NCBI RefSeq assembly: GCF_017888745.1
Contig: NZ_JAGHFM010000076.1
Coordinates: 1-35,527 of the forward strand
Length of the DNA stretch: 35,527 nucleotides
Direction: 5' to 3'
From: Terrisporobacter sp.
Lineage (GTDB): Bacteria; Bacillota; Clostridia; Peptostreptococcales; Peptostreptococcaceae
Each line of letters starts with the position of its first letter. Within the stretch, counting starts at the first letter, position 1. Shown piece after piece: positions 1 to 9,507 of this stretch. A program made the translations under genes and the position numbers. The notes below the pieces were generated by a model, which saw only the letters and a program-made list of their open reading frames with translations, searched no databases and was not told the origin of the DNA.

Positions 1-6
1 AAAATT

Positions 7-1458
7 CTATTGTTGGTTCATTGATTTTAATAATACAACTAAGTAGTCCCAAACATTTTTAATTGAAGTTATACTTACATGTTCGTTTGGAGTGTGAACT
101 TCAAACATATCTGGTCCCATAGAAATTGCTTCAGCACCATCCATTTTATCAAGTAATAGACCACACTCTAATCCTGCATGTATTGCAGTTATAATTGGTT
201 TTTTACCTGTTAATTTTTCATAAACATCTACGCATATTTCTTCTAATTTAGATCCTTTTGCATATTCCCAAGCAGGATATGGAGCGTGAATTTCAAATTT
301 AGCTGAAACAGCGTCACAAAGTAATTTAGTTTTATCGTTTATAGCATCTCTTAAAGTAGATACAGAGCTTCTAACAGTACTTTCGAAAGTCATTTTATCT
401 TCAGAAGTTATTACTACACCTAAATTAGTAGAGCTTTCTACTAAGCCTTCTATATCCATACTAACAGTTTGTATTCCATTTGGAATTAAGTTTAGTAATT
501 GTACAGCTTTAACTTTACACTCAGTAGTAAGAACTTTATCTGTAGAAGATGGCAATAATTCTATTTTTAGTCCTGGATCTGAAGTTTTAAATTCATTTTT
601 TAATATACATTCTACAGTTGTTAAATTATTTTTAAGAGTATCAACATCATCTTTGTTAACAACTATTTTAGCTTCACATTCACGAGGAATTGCATTACTT
701 TTTGATCCACCATTAACTTCTACTAAATCAAAATCAACACCAAGTAAATTTAATATTCTACCCATTACTATATTTGAGTTAGCTCTTTGTTTTACTATAT
801 CCATTCCTGAATGTCCACCAAGTAGACCTTTTACTTCAACTAAAAAAGTCTCCTTATCTTCTTCTATATTTTTATATTCAAGAGGTAAAGTTACAAGAGA
901 TCTATTTCCACCAGCACAGCTTACTAATATATAACCTTCTTCTTCTGAATCTAAGTTGATTATATATTTACCTTTTAATAAACTACCATCTAATCCACCT
1001 GCGCCAGTCATACCAGCTTCTTCATCAGATGTAATTAATACCTCTAATGATGGATGCTCTAAATCATTTGAAGCTAATACAGCCATACTCATAGCAACAG
1101 CTATACCGTTATCTGCACCAAGAGTTGTTCCATTAGCATAAATCATATCATCTATAACTCTAAGCTCTATAGGATCTTTTTCAAAATCATGATCCACATC
1201 TTTGTTTTTTTCACAAACCATATCCATATGACCTTGTAATATAACACCAGGACAGTTTTCATATCCTTTAGTAGCAGGTTTTCTTATTAAGATATTAAGA
1301 TATTCATCTTGTATAACTTCTAGGTTTAAATCTTTAGCGAACTTGTATAAGAAATCACTGATTTGTTTTTCTTTACCTGAACCTCTAGGTATTTGAGATA
1401 TTTGTTCAAAATAATTAAATACTAATGATGGGTTTAAACCATTTAATACATTTGTCAT
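7..1458 (-). CDS. pepD: Aminoacyl-histidine dipeptidase (M20 family)
   Basis: This 483-aa protein is a full-length PepD-type zinc dipeptidase that hydrolyses Xaa-His and other dipeptides in the cytoplasm. M20 metal-site motifs are visible in order: QGHMDM (His and Asp ligands), GADNGIA (bridging Asp region), SDEEAG (general-base and ligand Glu) and HAGLECG (late His/Glu segment). The usual M20 dimerisation lid lies in between, around GGHSGMD. The ATG start is preceded by an AGGAAGGGG ribosome binding site read on the - strand. It is divergent from mutS2 and has no visible operon partner here. The stop lies at the window edge, so its terminator cannot be seen. The family call is firm; substrate preference is inferred. 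Confidence 0.95.
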   Translation of the reverse strand: MTNVLNGLNPSLVFNYFEQISQIPRGSGKEKQISDFLYKFAKDLNLEVIQDEYLNILIRKPATKGYENCPGVILQGHMDMVCEKNKDVDHDFEKDPIELRVIDDMIYANGTTLGADNGIAVAMSMAVLASNDLEHPSLEVLITSDEEAGMTGAGGLDGSLLKGKYIINLDSEEEGYILVSCAGGNRSLVTLPLEYKNIEEDKETFLVEVKGLLGGHSGMDIVKQRANSNIVMGRILNLLGVDFDLVEVNGGSKSNAIPRECEAKIVVNKDDVDTLKNNLTTVECILKNEFKTSDPGLKIELLPSSTDKVLTTECKVKAVQLLNLIPNGIQTVSMDIEGLVESSTNLGVVITSEDKMTFESTVRSSVSTLRDAINDKTKLLCDAVSAKFEIHAPYPAWEYAKGSKLEEICVDVYEKLTGKKPIITAIHAGLECGLLLDKMDGAEAISMGPDMFEVHTPNEHVSITSIKNVWDYLVVLLKSMNQQ

Positions 1459-1580
1459 AATAAATCCCCTTCCTTTTTTATCCGATTAAAATTAAAATTT
1501 AAGTTAATAATGTAAATAACTTACTTTTGCTAAATAAAAACTACAATATATGATAAAATATAATATGTTAATGACTTGAG

Positions 1581-1608
1581 TTATTACTTAGCATATAAGT
1601 AGTATAAT
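1581..1608 (+). promoter_or_regulatory. Candidate promoter of mutS2
   Basis: A perfect TATAAT at 1603-1608 has a weak -35 match (TTATTA) 16 bp upstream. It lies about 80 bp ahead of mutS2 in the divergent pepD/mutS2 gap. The -35 is poor, so the call rests mainly on the -10 box and the position. Confidence 0.35.
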
Positions 1609-1690
1609 ACATTTTTATTAAAAAAAACTATATATGAGGAAAATATTTGTACAATTTACATAAATAAGATAATTATAAAGAGGAGGAAAT

Positions 1691-4069
1691 ATGGATAGCA
1701 GATCATTAAAAGTTTTAGAATTCAATAAAGTTATTAATTTATTATCAGAAAAAGCCTCATCTTCTTTAGGTTTAAAATATATTGAAAAATTAATACCAAG
1801 CTCTGATTATGAAGAAGTCAGAGATATGTTAGAAGAGACCAGTGAAGCTCAAGGTATTCTTGTAAAAAGAGGACATGTTAACTTAGCTGGCATACAAGAC
1901 ATATCTGATAGTGTAAAAAGAGCGGAAATAGGGGCTGTATTAGATCCAGGAAGCTTACTTAAAATATCAGATACATTAAGAGCGGCCAGAATATTAAAAA
2001 GAAGTCTATCTACTAGTGAAGAAGAAGATTTTAATTATCCAATAATTCAAGGTTTATCAAATTCATTATATACATATAAAGATATTGAAGATGAGATAAG
2101 TAATGCAATTGTAAGTGAAGTAGAAATATCAGATAATGCATCTCCAGCATTAAAAAGCATAAGAAGAAGAATTCTACAAAAGAATCAATCTATAAGATCT
2201 AAATTAAATTCTATAATATCTTCAACTACATATCAAAAGTACTTACAAGATGCTATTATATCAGTTAGAGGGGATAGATTTGTTGTACCAGTTAAAGCAG
2301 AGTATAGATCTCAAGTAACAGGTATTATACATGATCAAAGTTCATCTGGAGCTACATTATTTATAGAACCTATGAGTATAGTTGAAATGAATAATGAACT
2401 TAGAAAATTAAAATTAGATGAACAGGAAGAAATAGAAAGAATTTTAAGCGAACTTACTAAATTAGTAGGTGAAGTTGCAAGTGATATATTATCAAATCAA
2501 GAGATACTTGGTAAATTAGACTTTGCTTTTGCAAAAGGTAAATTATCTATAGATATGAAAGGTATAGAACCTGTATTAAATGAAGAAAAACATATGAATA
2601 TAAAAAATGGAAGGCATCCATTATTAGATAGCAATAAAGTAGTGCCTAATAATATTTATTTAGGAGAAGATTTTGATACTTTAGTTATAACTGGTCCTAA
2701 TACAGGTGGTAAGACTGTAACTATAAAAACAGTAGGCTTATTTTCATTAATGACTCAAAGTGGTCTTCATATACCAGCTGACTATGGAAGTAGTATGTGT
2801 GTATATGATAATGTATTTGCTGATATAGGTGATGAACAAAGTATAGAGCAAAGTTTATCTACTTTCTCATCTCATATGACAAAAATAGTTGGAATACTAA
2901 ATAATGTAACTAGTGAATCTTTAGTAATATTTGATGAACTAGGAGCTGGTACTGATCCAGTTGAAGGTGCAGCTCTTGCAATAGCCATACTAGAAGATGT
3001 AAATATGGCTGGAGCAAAATGTATAGCGACTACTCATTATAGTGAATTAAAAAATTATGCCCTTACAAAAGATAGAGTAGAAAATGCTGCTGTTGAGTTT
3101 GATGTTAACACATTAAGTCCTACATATAAGTTACTTATAGGTGTTCCAGGAAAGTCAAATGCTTTTGAAATATCAAGAAAGTTAGGATTAAGAGACTATA
3201 TAATTGATAGAGCAAAAGAGTTTATAAATACAGAAAACATAGAATTAGAAGATGTACTTCAAAATGTTGAAAAGAATAGAATAAAAGCAAACCAAGAAAG
3301 AGAAGAAGCAGAAAAACTTAAATCAGAAATTGAGGAAATAAAAGCTGAATACGAAAGAAAGCTTGAAAAGCTATCTCTTCAAAGAGAGAAAATGTTAGAA
3401 AAAGCTAAATCTGAGGCATTTAGTATAACAAGACAAGCCAAAGAAGAAGCTGATAATATTGTTAAAGAGCTTAGAAGTATGGAAATGGAGATGGCTTCTA
3501 AGGAAAAAAATAAAAAAATAGAAGCATTGAGAAAAGAATTAGCAGATTCTATGGGTAATTTACAACCATCAGTAAAAAGTATGATAGTTCCAAAGGTTTC
3601 AAATAAAGAAATAAAAGATTTAAAACCTGGTGATGAAGTTAAAGTTATAACCTTAAATCAAGATGGTAGTGTAGTTTCTGTAGATAAAAAGAAAAAGGAA
3701 GCAGTTGTACAAATAGGTATTATGAAAATGACTCTTCCATTTAAGGCTCTTCAAATTGCTCAAAAAGACAAAAAATCTATTGTGACTAAATCTACTAGAA
3801 AAATTATAAGTTCTAAATCAGGAAGGGTAAAAAGTGAAGTTGATTTAAGAGGGATGAATTTAGAAGAGGCTATTATGGAAGTTGATAAGTACTTAGATGA
3901 TGCTTGTGTAGCAGGACTTGAAACTGTTACAATAATACATGGTGTAGGTACTGGAGTACTTAAAAAAGGACTTCAAGATGTTTTAAAAAGAAATAAACAT
4001 GTTAAATCCCAAAGACCTGGAGAATATGGAGAAGGTGGAATGGGAGTAACCATTGTTCAAATGAAATAA
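1691..4069 (+). CDS. mutS2: Endonuclease MutS2
   Basis: This 792-aa protein is a MutS2 family ATPase. Known roles of the family are anti-recombination and rescue of collided ribosomes. The N-terminal half carries the MutS core and clamp helices. A Walker A loop GPNTGGKT sits near residue 335 and a Walker B segment VIFDELGAGTDP follows. A long charged coiled coil spans roughly residues 510-640, then a KOW-like segment, and a C-terminal Smr nuclease domain with VDLRGM and IIHGVGTG (about 715-792). Length and domain order are normal for the family. The start follows AGGAGG with good spacing. The DUF523 gene begins 26 bp downstream and is probably cotranscribed. Confidence 0.97.
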   Translation: MDSRSLKVLEFNKVINLLSEKASSSLGLKYIEKLIPSSDYEEVRDMLEETSEAQGILVKRGHVNLAGIQDISDSVKRAEIGAVLDPGSLLKISDTLRAARILKRSLSTSEEEDFNYPIIQGLSNSLYTYKDIEDEISNAIVSEVEISDNASPALKSIRRRILQKNQSIRSKLNSIISSTTYQKYLQDAIISVRGDRFVVPVKAEYRSQVTGIIHDQSSSGATLFIEPMSIVEMNNELRKLKLDEQEEIERILSELTKLVGEVASDILSNQEILGKLDFAFAKGKLSIDMKGIEPVLNEEKHMNIKNGRHPLLDSNKVVPNNIYLGEDFDTLVITGPNTGGKTVTIKTVGLFSLMTQSGLHIPADYGSSMCVYDNVFADIGDEQSIEQSLSTFSSHMTKIVGILNNVTSESLVIFDELGAGTDPVEGAALAIAILEDVNMAGAKCIATTHYSELKNYALTKDRVENAAVEFDVNTLSPTYKLLIGVPGKSNAFEISRKLGLRDYIIDRAKEFINTENIELEDVLQNVEKNRIKANQEREEAEKLKSEIEEIKAEYERKLEKLSLQREKMLEKAKSEAFSITRQAKEEADNIVKELRSMEMEMASKEKNKKIEALRKELADSMGNLQPSVKSMIVPKVSNKEIKDLKPGDEVKVITLNQDGSVVSVDKKKKEAVVQIGIMKMTLPFKALQIAQKDKKSIVTKSTRKIISSKSGRVKSEVDLRGMNLEEAIMEVDKYLDDACVAGLETVTIIHGVGTGVLKKGLQDVLKRNKHVKSQRPGEYGEGGMGVTIVQMK

Positions 4070-4095
4070 ATAATTAATTAAGGAGATGGATTGAG

Positions 4096-4539
4096 TTGTT
4101 AGTAGTTTCTGCTTGTTTAGTTGGAGTAAACTGTAAATATAATGGCGAAAATAATGATAATGAAAAAGTAAAAGAATTTTTAAAAGATAAAGAATATATT
4201 GTTGTTTGCCCAGAGCAACTAGGAGGATTAACTACTCCAAGAGATCCATCAGAAATAAATATAAAAGATGGAAAAGAAGTTTTGCATGGTGAAAGTAAAG
4301 TAATATCATGTAAAAATATTGATGTAACAGATAATTTTATTAAAGGAGCAAGAGAAAGCTTAAAAATTGCACAGATGTTTAATTGTAATAAGGCTTTACT
4401 TAAAGAAGGAAGCCCTTCTTGTGGATGTAACTTTATTTATGATGGAACTTTTTCAGGAAACAAAATTTCAGGAAAAGGAGTAACTGCTGCTTTATTTAAT
4501 GAAAATAATATAGAAGTTTTTAGTGAAAAAGAGTTATAA
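4096..4539 (+). CDS. DUF523 family protein
   Basis: This 147-aa protein has the DUF523 hallmarks: an N-terminal CLVGVNCKYNG segment and a later GSPSCGC cysteine cluster, suggesting metal or Fe-S binding. No biochemical function is firmly known to me. The start is TTG, preceded by AGGAGATGG; an upstream in-phase ATG is not available, and a TTG five bases earlier is out of frame and quickly stopped. It follows mutS2 closely and probably shares its transcript. The family assignment is secure and the role is not. Confidence 0.85.
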   Translation: MLVVSACLVGVNCKYNGENNDNEKVKEFLKDKEYIVVCPEQLGGLTTPRDPSEINIKDGKEVLHGESKVISCKNIDVTDNFIKGARESLKIAQMFNCNKALLKEGSPSCGCNFIYDGTFSGNKISGKGVTAALFNENNIEVFSEKEL

Positions 4540-4571
4540 TATATATTTGAAACGATAAGTATATCAATATC

Positions 4572-4600
4572 TTGAAAAAATATAAAAATTAATTTAACAT
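4572..4600 (+). promoter_or_regulatory. Candidate promoter of argS
   Basis: TTGAAA at 4572-4577 and TAACAT at 4595-4600 are separated by 17 bp, about 30 bp before the argS start. Both boxes deviate from consensus and the region is AT-rich, so a chance match is possible. Confidence 0.35.
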
Positions 4601-4631
4601 AGAAGAATAATGATGTAGAGAGGAGACAATA

Positions 4632-6332
4632 ATGCAAGATTTTAAAGTGGCAATAGCTAATTGCCTTAAAGAAAAGATTGAAGATTTAACATTAGAAGAA
4701 ATATTAGCACTAATAGAAGTGCCACCTAATAAAGAGATGGGGGATTATGCATTTCCTTGCTTTAAATTAGCGAAAGTATTTAGAAAAGCTCCAAATATGA
4801 TAGCTCAAGAATTAGCAGAAAGTATAGAAGCTAATGGTGGAATATCTAAAGTTATGCCACTTGGTGGATATGTGAACTTCTTTGTAAATAAGTCTCAATT
4901 AGCTGAGACAGTTATAAAAGACGTATTAACTAAAAAAGAAAAATACGGACATAGCGATTTAGGACAAGATAAAGCAGTAGTAATAGATTTCTCATCTCCT
5001 AACATAGCTAAGCCTTTCCATATAGGACATATAAGAACTACTGTTATAGGTAATGCTTTATATAAAATATATGATTCTCAAGGATATAATGTTGTAAGAG
5101 TGAATCACTTAGGGGATTATGGAACTCAATTTGGTAAACTTATAGTTGCCTTCAAACTTTGGGGTAACAAGGAAGCTGTAGAAGCTAATCCAATACCAGA
5201 ATTATTAAAATTATACATACAATTCCATGATGAAGCTGAGAAAAAACCAGAAATGGAAGATGAAGCTAGAGCTTGGTTTACAAAATTAGAAAACGGAGAT
5301 CCAGAAGCTAAAGAATTATGGCAATGGTTTAGAGATGAAAGTTTAAAAGAATTTGCTAGAGTATATGACCTATTAGATATAGAATTTGATTCATATGCAG
5401 GTGAAAGTTTCTATTCAGATAAAATGGATACTGTTATAGAGCAAATAAAAGAAAAAGGATTATTAATAGAGTCTCAAGGAACAAATGTTGTTGACTTAGA
5501 AGAATTTAATATGCCACCAGCTCTTATAACAAAAAATGATGGTTCAACATTATACATGACTAGAGATTTAGCAGCAGCTATTTATAGAAAAAATACTTAT
5601 GATTTTGAAAAATGTATATATGTAGTTGGTTCACAACAAAGCTTACATTTCCAACAATTATTCAAGGTGTTAGAACTTATGGGATTTGAATGGTCAAAAG
5701 ATTTAATACATGTTCCATTTGGTATGGTTGCTTTAGAAGAAGGAACTATGTCTACAAGAAAAGGTAGAGTAGTATTCTTAGAAGATGTTTTAAAACAAGC
5801 TATAGAAAAAACAAAAGAAACTGTTCTTTCTAAAAATCCAAATGCTAAAAATGTAGATGAAATATCTAAACAAGTTGGTGTTGGAGCTGTAGTATTCCAA
5901 GAACTATCAAATAGCAGAATAAAAGACTACACATTCTCATGGGAAAGAACTTTAAGTTTCGAGGGTGAAACAGGACCATATGTTCAATATACTCATGCTA
6001 GATGTTGTGCAGTTTTAAGAAAAGCCAATGAAGAAGTTACTACAGATATAAACTATGATTTATTATCTGATGGTGATGCAGCAGAAGTATTAAAAGTAAT
6101 CGGATCATTTAATAAAAGTATAGTTTCTGCAATGAGAAGAAACGAGCCACATATAGTTACAAGATTCGTACTAGACTTAGCTCAAGCATTTAATAAATTC
6201 TATCATGATAACCCAATAATAGTTGAAGATGTAGAATTAAGAAAAGCTAGACTTGCTTTAGTTGCAGTTACAAGACAAACTCTAGAAAATGGTCTTAGAA
6301 TATTAGGAATGCATTCTCCAGAAAGAATGTAG
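4632..6332 (+). CDS. argS: Arginyl-tRNA synthetase
   Basis: This 566-aa class I aminoacyl-tRNA synthetase charges tRNA-Arg in the cytoplasm. It has the N-terminal additional domain, then SSPNIAKPFHIGHIR containing the HIGH motif near residue 130. MSTRKG near residue 373 corresponds to the KMSKS loop, which is degenerate in ArgRS as expected. The C-terminal DALR anticodon-binding domain ends in the typical LGMHSPERM. The start follows GAGAGGAG. A strong terminator sits immediately after the TAG stop, so the transcript probably ends here. Confidence 0.98.
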   Translation: MQDFKVAIANCLKEKIEDLTLEEILALIEVPPNKEMGDYAFPCFKLAKVFRKAPNMIAQELAESIEANGGISKVMPLGGYVNFFVNKSQLAETVIKDVLTKKEKYGHSDLGQDKAVVIDFSSPNIAKPFHIGHIRTTVIGNALYKIYDSQGYNVVRVNHLGDYGTQFGKLIVAFKLWGNKEAVEANPIPELLKLYIQFHDEAEKKPEMEDEARAWFTKLENGDPEAKELWQWFRDESLKEFARVYDLLDIEFDSYAGESFYSDKMDTVIEQIKEKGLLIESQGTNVVDLEEFNMPPALITKNDGSTLYMTRDLAAAIYRKNTYDFEKCIYVVGSQQSLHFQQLFKVLELMGFEWSKDLIHVPFGMVALEEGTMSTRKGRVVFLEDVLKQAIEKTKETVLSKNPNAKNVDEISKQVGVGAVVFQELSNSRIKDYTFSWERTLSFEGETGPYVQYTHARCCAVLRKANEEVTTDINYDLLSDGDAAEVLKVIGSFNKSIVSAMRRNEPHIVTRFVLDLAQAFNKFYHDNPIIVEDVELRKARLALVAVTRQTLENGLRILGMHSPERM

Positions 6333-6363
6333 AAAATGGCAGCTTTAAAAGCTGCTATTTTTT
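6333..6363 (+). terminator. Intrinsic terminator of argS
   Basis: The GCAGCTTT / AAGCTGC stem has a very short loop, is flanked by A-rich 5' sequence and ends in ATTTTTT. It lies directly after the argS stop codon. Confidence 0.85.
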
Positions 6364-6469
6364 AGATTATAAGGAAATTATCTATTATTTAGTTTTGATA
6401 AGAGGTAATTTGCTGGGCTTGAATATAAGATAAAATATTTGATTAAAATATTTATAAAGGAGTTAATTT

Positions 6470-7399
6470 ATGAAAGAACGTTTAATAAGAAATTCTTATC
6501 TAAATTCCTTTAATATTAATGAAGAAGATAATGGATTAAAAGGTTTAATCGTTATAAATACTAAGTGCTTAATAGATGATAAGACACAAAGATATGTATA
6601 TATAGATAATAATCGTTTGAGAGATGAATTAATATATTATAATTTTTATGGAATTAAGCCAGAGTATGATGATATACTAAATATTCTACTTCCTTTAATA
6701 CTTGCAAACACAAATATAAAAAAAAGTGAAGATGAAGTAGTAGGTTTAATTCAAAAATATGTAAAGTATCTTAAAAAAGAAAATTACTTATTTGAATATA
6801 TTATTGGAGCAGTTATTTATAATGCTTTGATACATAATTTAATAGATAATAAAAATATTGAATATAATGACTTACTTCAAGGCTTGAAAGAGAAAATTAT
6901 AGGATTTTCCATTGAATTAGAAAAAACTAATATGATAAAATTCCAAATGGCTAGAATAAGTGCTATACAGACTATAGATAATTATATTGACATGAAAATT
7001 CATGATTATGAAGATGGTAAAATTATAATAAACTTACTGAATGCTATTTATGATATATATATTGAAGAAAGAATGGAGAATAATCAGGGAATTTTAAGTA
7101 TAAAAAAATCTATATTATCCATATTAGGTGAAGAAGTAAATTTAAATATAGATAATATAGATTTTATTGAATCTATGTCCCATTACATAGTAAAAATAAG
7201 AAATTATATGATAAATAAAAAATTATATAATTTAAATTCAGACCCAAGAAGCTTAATAAAATATAATAAAAATGATATTGTTCTAGACCCTATATTAAAT
7301 AAGATAAATATTATATCTAAAGAATTAAAGGACAATATACTTTATATTAAAATTAAAGCTAAATCAGGTGAATATAATTTCATGTTTAAAAAAGCATAG
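6470..7399 (+). CDS. Conserved-looking hypothetical protein, 309 aa
   Basis: I do not recognise this protein. It is 309 aa, rich in Ile, Asn, Lys and Tyr, with no signal peptide, no hydrophobic membrane segment, and no cysteine cluster or nucleotide-binding loop that I can see. Predicted content looks largely alpha-helical in the middle with a beta-like C-terminus. The ATG start has a clear AAAGGAG site. It lies between the argS terminator and a 66-aa gene on the opposite strand, with only 3 bp between the two stop codons and no terminator there. A real gene is likely from length, codon pattern and RBS; function is unknown. Confidence 0.75.
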   Translation: MKERLIRNSYLNSFNINEEDNGLKGLIVINTKCLIDDKTQRYVYIDNNRLRDELIYYNFYGIKPEYDDILNILLPLILANTNIKKSEDEVVGLIQKYVKYLKKENYLFEYIIGAVIYNALIHNLIDNKNIEYNDLLQGLKEKIIGFSIELEKTNMIKFQMARISAIQTIDNYIDMKIHDYEDGKIIINLLNAIYDIYIEERMENNQGILSIKKSILSILGEEVNLNIDNIDFIESMSHYIVKIRNYMINKKLYNLNSDPRSLIKYNKNDIVLDPILNKINIISKELKDNILYIKIKAKSGEYNFMFKKA

Positions 7400-7402
7400 A
7401 TT

Positions 7403-7603
7403 TTAACTATTATTTTCTAAATACTCTAGAAACTCATTTTCAGTTGTTTCTGTTAAAAAACATAACTCTTTTACGATGTTATTTTTTAAGTTTAGAAATT
7501 CTTCAATATTAGCATTTTGTCCAGTATACTCTAATGCCTTGATTATTAATAGTAAGTCTCTTTTTGATAAATCATTTATGGATACTTGATCAATAGATTC
7601 CAT
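7403..7603 (-). CDS. Small hypothetical protein, 66 aa
   Basis: This 66-aa acidic, helical protein is on the - strand. Read in that direction it has a good ribosome binding site (AGAAAGGATG) about 9 bases before ATG, which argues it is real rather than a shadow. There is no opposing gene over it. I see no recognisable domain; there is a single cysteine and no membrane segment. It converges with the 309-aa gene and is divergent from the radical SAM gene, so it must have its own promoter in the 7604-7725 gap, where I see no clear boxes. Confidence 0.6.
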   Translation of the reverse strand: MESIDQVSINDLSKRDLLLIIKALEYTGQNANIEEFLNLKNNIVKELCFLTETTENEFLEYLENNS

Positions 7604-7725
7604 ACAAATACATCCTTTCTAACAGTTGATTTTATATTATAAGTTTGAAATATTTACCTTACATATATTATTTTAACTTAAAAAGTATGTAGAACATAGT
7701 ATAAATTTAAAAAGGAGTGAAATAT

Positions 7726-9507
7726 TTGAAAATATTATTAACTACACTAAATTCGAAGTTTATTCACACGAATTTAGCAATAAGATATTTAAGAGAGAGT
7801 GTAAAAGATTTAATTGATGTAGATGTAAGAGAGTATACAATTAACAATCAATTAGATTACATTTTAAAAGATATATACAAAAATAATTATGATGTAGTAT
7901 TTTTCTCTACATACATATGGAATATTTATGACATAGTTAAACTATGTGATAACCTAAAAAAAGTTAAACCGGAAATTAAGATAGGCTTAGGTGGCCCTGA
8001 GGTTACATATGATAGCCAAAATGCTATGGAACAATATGAATTTTTAGATTATATACTATGTGGTGAAGGTGAATTAGTATTTAGAAGTTTAGTGGAGTAT
8101 TTTTTAGGAAACAAAAACATAGAGGACATTAAAGGTATTGCATATAGAAAAGATGGCCAAATAATAATTAATGAAGAAATGGAATTATTACAGAACTTAG
8201 ATGAAATACCAAGTCCGTATGAAAATCTTGATATAAAAGAATATGAAAATAGAATTGTTTATTATGAAACATCAAGAGGATGTCCGTTTAATTGTCAATA
8301 TTGTTTATCTTCGGCAATAAAAGGTCTTAGATATTTTAGTGCTGATAGGGTAAAAAGAGATTTGAAAAATTTAATAGATGCAAGGGTATCACAAATTAAA
8401 TTTATAGATAGGACTTTTAATGCAAATAAAAAATTTGCTAAAGAAATCATGGAATTCTTAATGGAAAATGATAACGGATATACTACATATCATTTCGAAG
8501 TTACGGCACATTTATTAGATGATGATATGCTATCATTTTTAAAAAACTGCAAAGAAGGTTTATTCCAATTTGAAATAGGAGTACAAAGTACAAATCAGAA
8601 AACACTTGATGCAGTGGGAAGAAGAGATAATTTTGAGAAATTATCTTATGTTGTAAAAACTATAAAATCATATAGAAACATACATCAACATTTAGATTTA
8701 ATAGCAGGTCTTCCTTATGAAGGTTATGAAAGATTCCAACAATCTTTCAATGATGTATTTAATCTTGGTATAGAGCAATTGCAACTAGGGTTCCTTAAAA
8801 TGATAAAAGGAACAGGCATGAGATATAGTGCTGATAAATATGGATATAGATTTAAAGATTATGCTCCATATGAAATATTATTCAATGATTTTATAAGTTA
8901 TGATGAAATTTTAAAAATAAAAGATATAGAAGAAATCTTAGAAACTTATTATAATTCTAATAATTTCCCATTATCTTTAGAATATATAATCAAAAATTAT
9001 TATATTGAAAGTCCGTTTAAATTCTTCGAAAAATTTGCTACTTATTTTGAAGAAAAAGGATATTTCCATATGGCTCAAGGTAAAAATCAATTGTATAAAA
9101 TACTATTAGATTTTTATTGTGAGAATATAAATGAGAACAATGAATTATTTAATGAAATTTTGAAATATGATTATTTATCTTTAGGAAAAATATCAACTGT
9201 TCCAGCAATATTTGATAAGATAGAAATAAATAATTTTAAAAGTAAATGTCATGACTTTTTACATGATGAAGATAATTTAAAGACATATTTACCTAATTTT
9301 GTTGATATACCGACGAAATATATGCTTAAATATATTCATTTCGAACCTTTCAAATATGATATTTTAAAATTAAAAGAAAATATTCATGAAAATTTAGATA
9401 AAGAACAGACTGTAATATTATTTGATTACAACACTAATAAAATATTTGATAAGTCAAAAACTTATACTGTAAAGGTGGGAGAAGAAGATGAAGTTCAAGA
9501 TAGATAA
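7726..9507 (+). CDS. B12-binding domain radical SAM protein (DUF4080-type)
   Basis: This protein is about 593 aa. The N-terminal ~130 residues form a cobalamin-binding-type Rossmann segment (FFSTYIWN, GLGGPEVTYD, CGEGE). The radical SAM core has the cluster motif SRGCPFNCQYC, with cysteines near residues 186, 190 and 193. The C-terminal ~200 residues fit the DUF4080 type. The reaction and substrate are unknown. The ORF track begins at GTG 7717, but that codon lies inside the AAAGGAG ribosome binding site; TTG at 7726, eight bases after it and followed by MKILLTTLNSKF, is the better start. Its 3' end overlaps the TPR gene by 20 bp, implying translational coupling and a joint function. Confidence 0.85.
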   Translation: MKILLTTLNSKFIHTNLAIRYLRESVKDLIDVDVREYTINNQLDYILKDIYKNNYDVVFFSTYIWNIYDIVKLCDNLKKVKPEIKIGLGGPEVTYDSQNAMEQYEFLDYILCGEGELVFRSLVEYFLGNKNIEDIKGIAYRKDGQIIINEEMELLQNLDEIPSPYENLDIKEYENRIVYYETSRGCPFNCQYCLSSAIKGLRYFSADRVKRDLKNLIDARVSQIKFIDRTFNANKKFAKEIMEFLMENDNGYTTYHFEVTAHLLDDDMLSFLKNCKEGLFQFEIGVQSTNQKTLDAVGRRDNFEKLSYVVKTIKSYRNIHQHLDLIAGLPYEGYERFQQSFNDVFNLGIEQLQLGFLKMIKGTGMRYSADKYGYRFKDYAPYEILFNDFISYDEILKIKDIEEILETYYNSNNFPLSLEYIIKNYYIESPFKFFEKFATYFEEKGYFHMAQGKNQLYKILLDFYCENINENNELFNEILKYDYLSLGKISTVPAIFDKIEINNFKSKCHDFLHDEDNLKTYLPNFVDIPTKYMLKYIHFEPFKYDILKLKENIHENLDKEQTVILFDYNTNKIFDKSKTYTVKVGEEDEVQDR

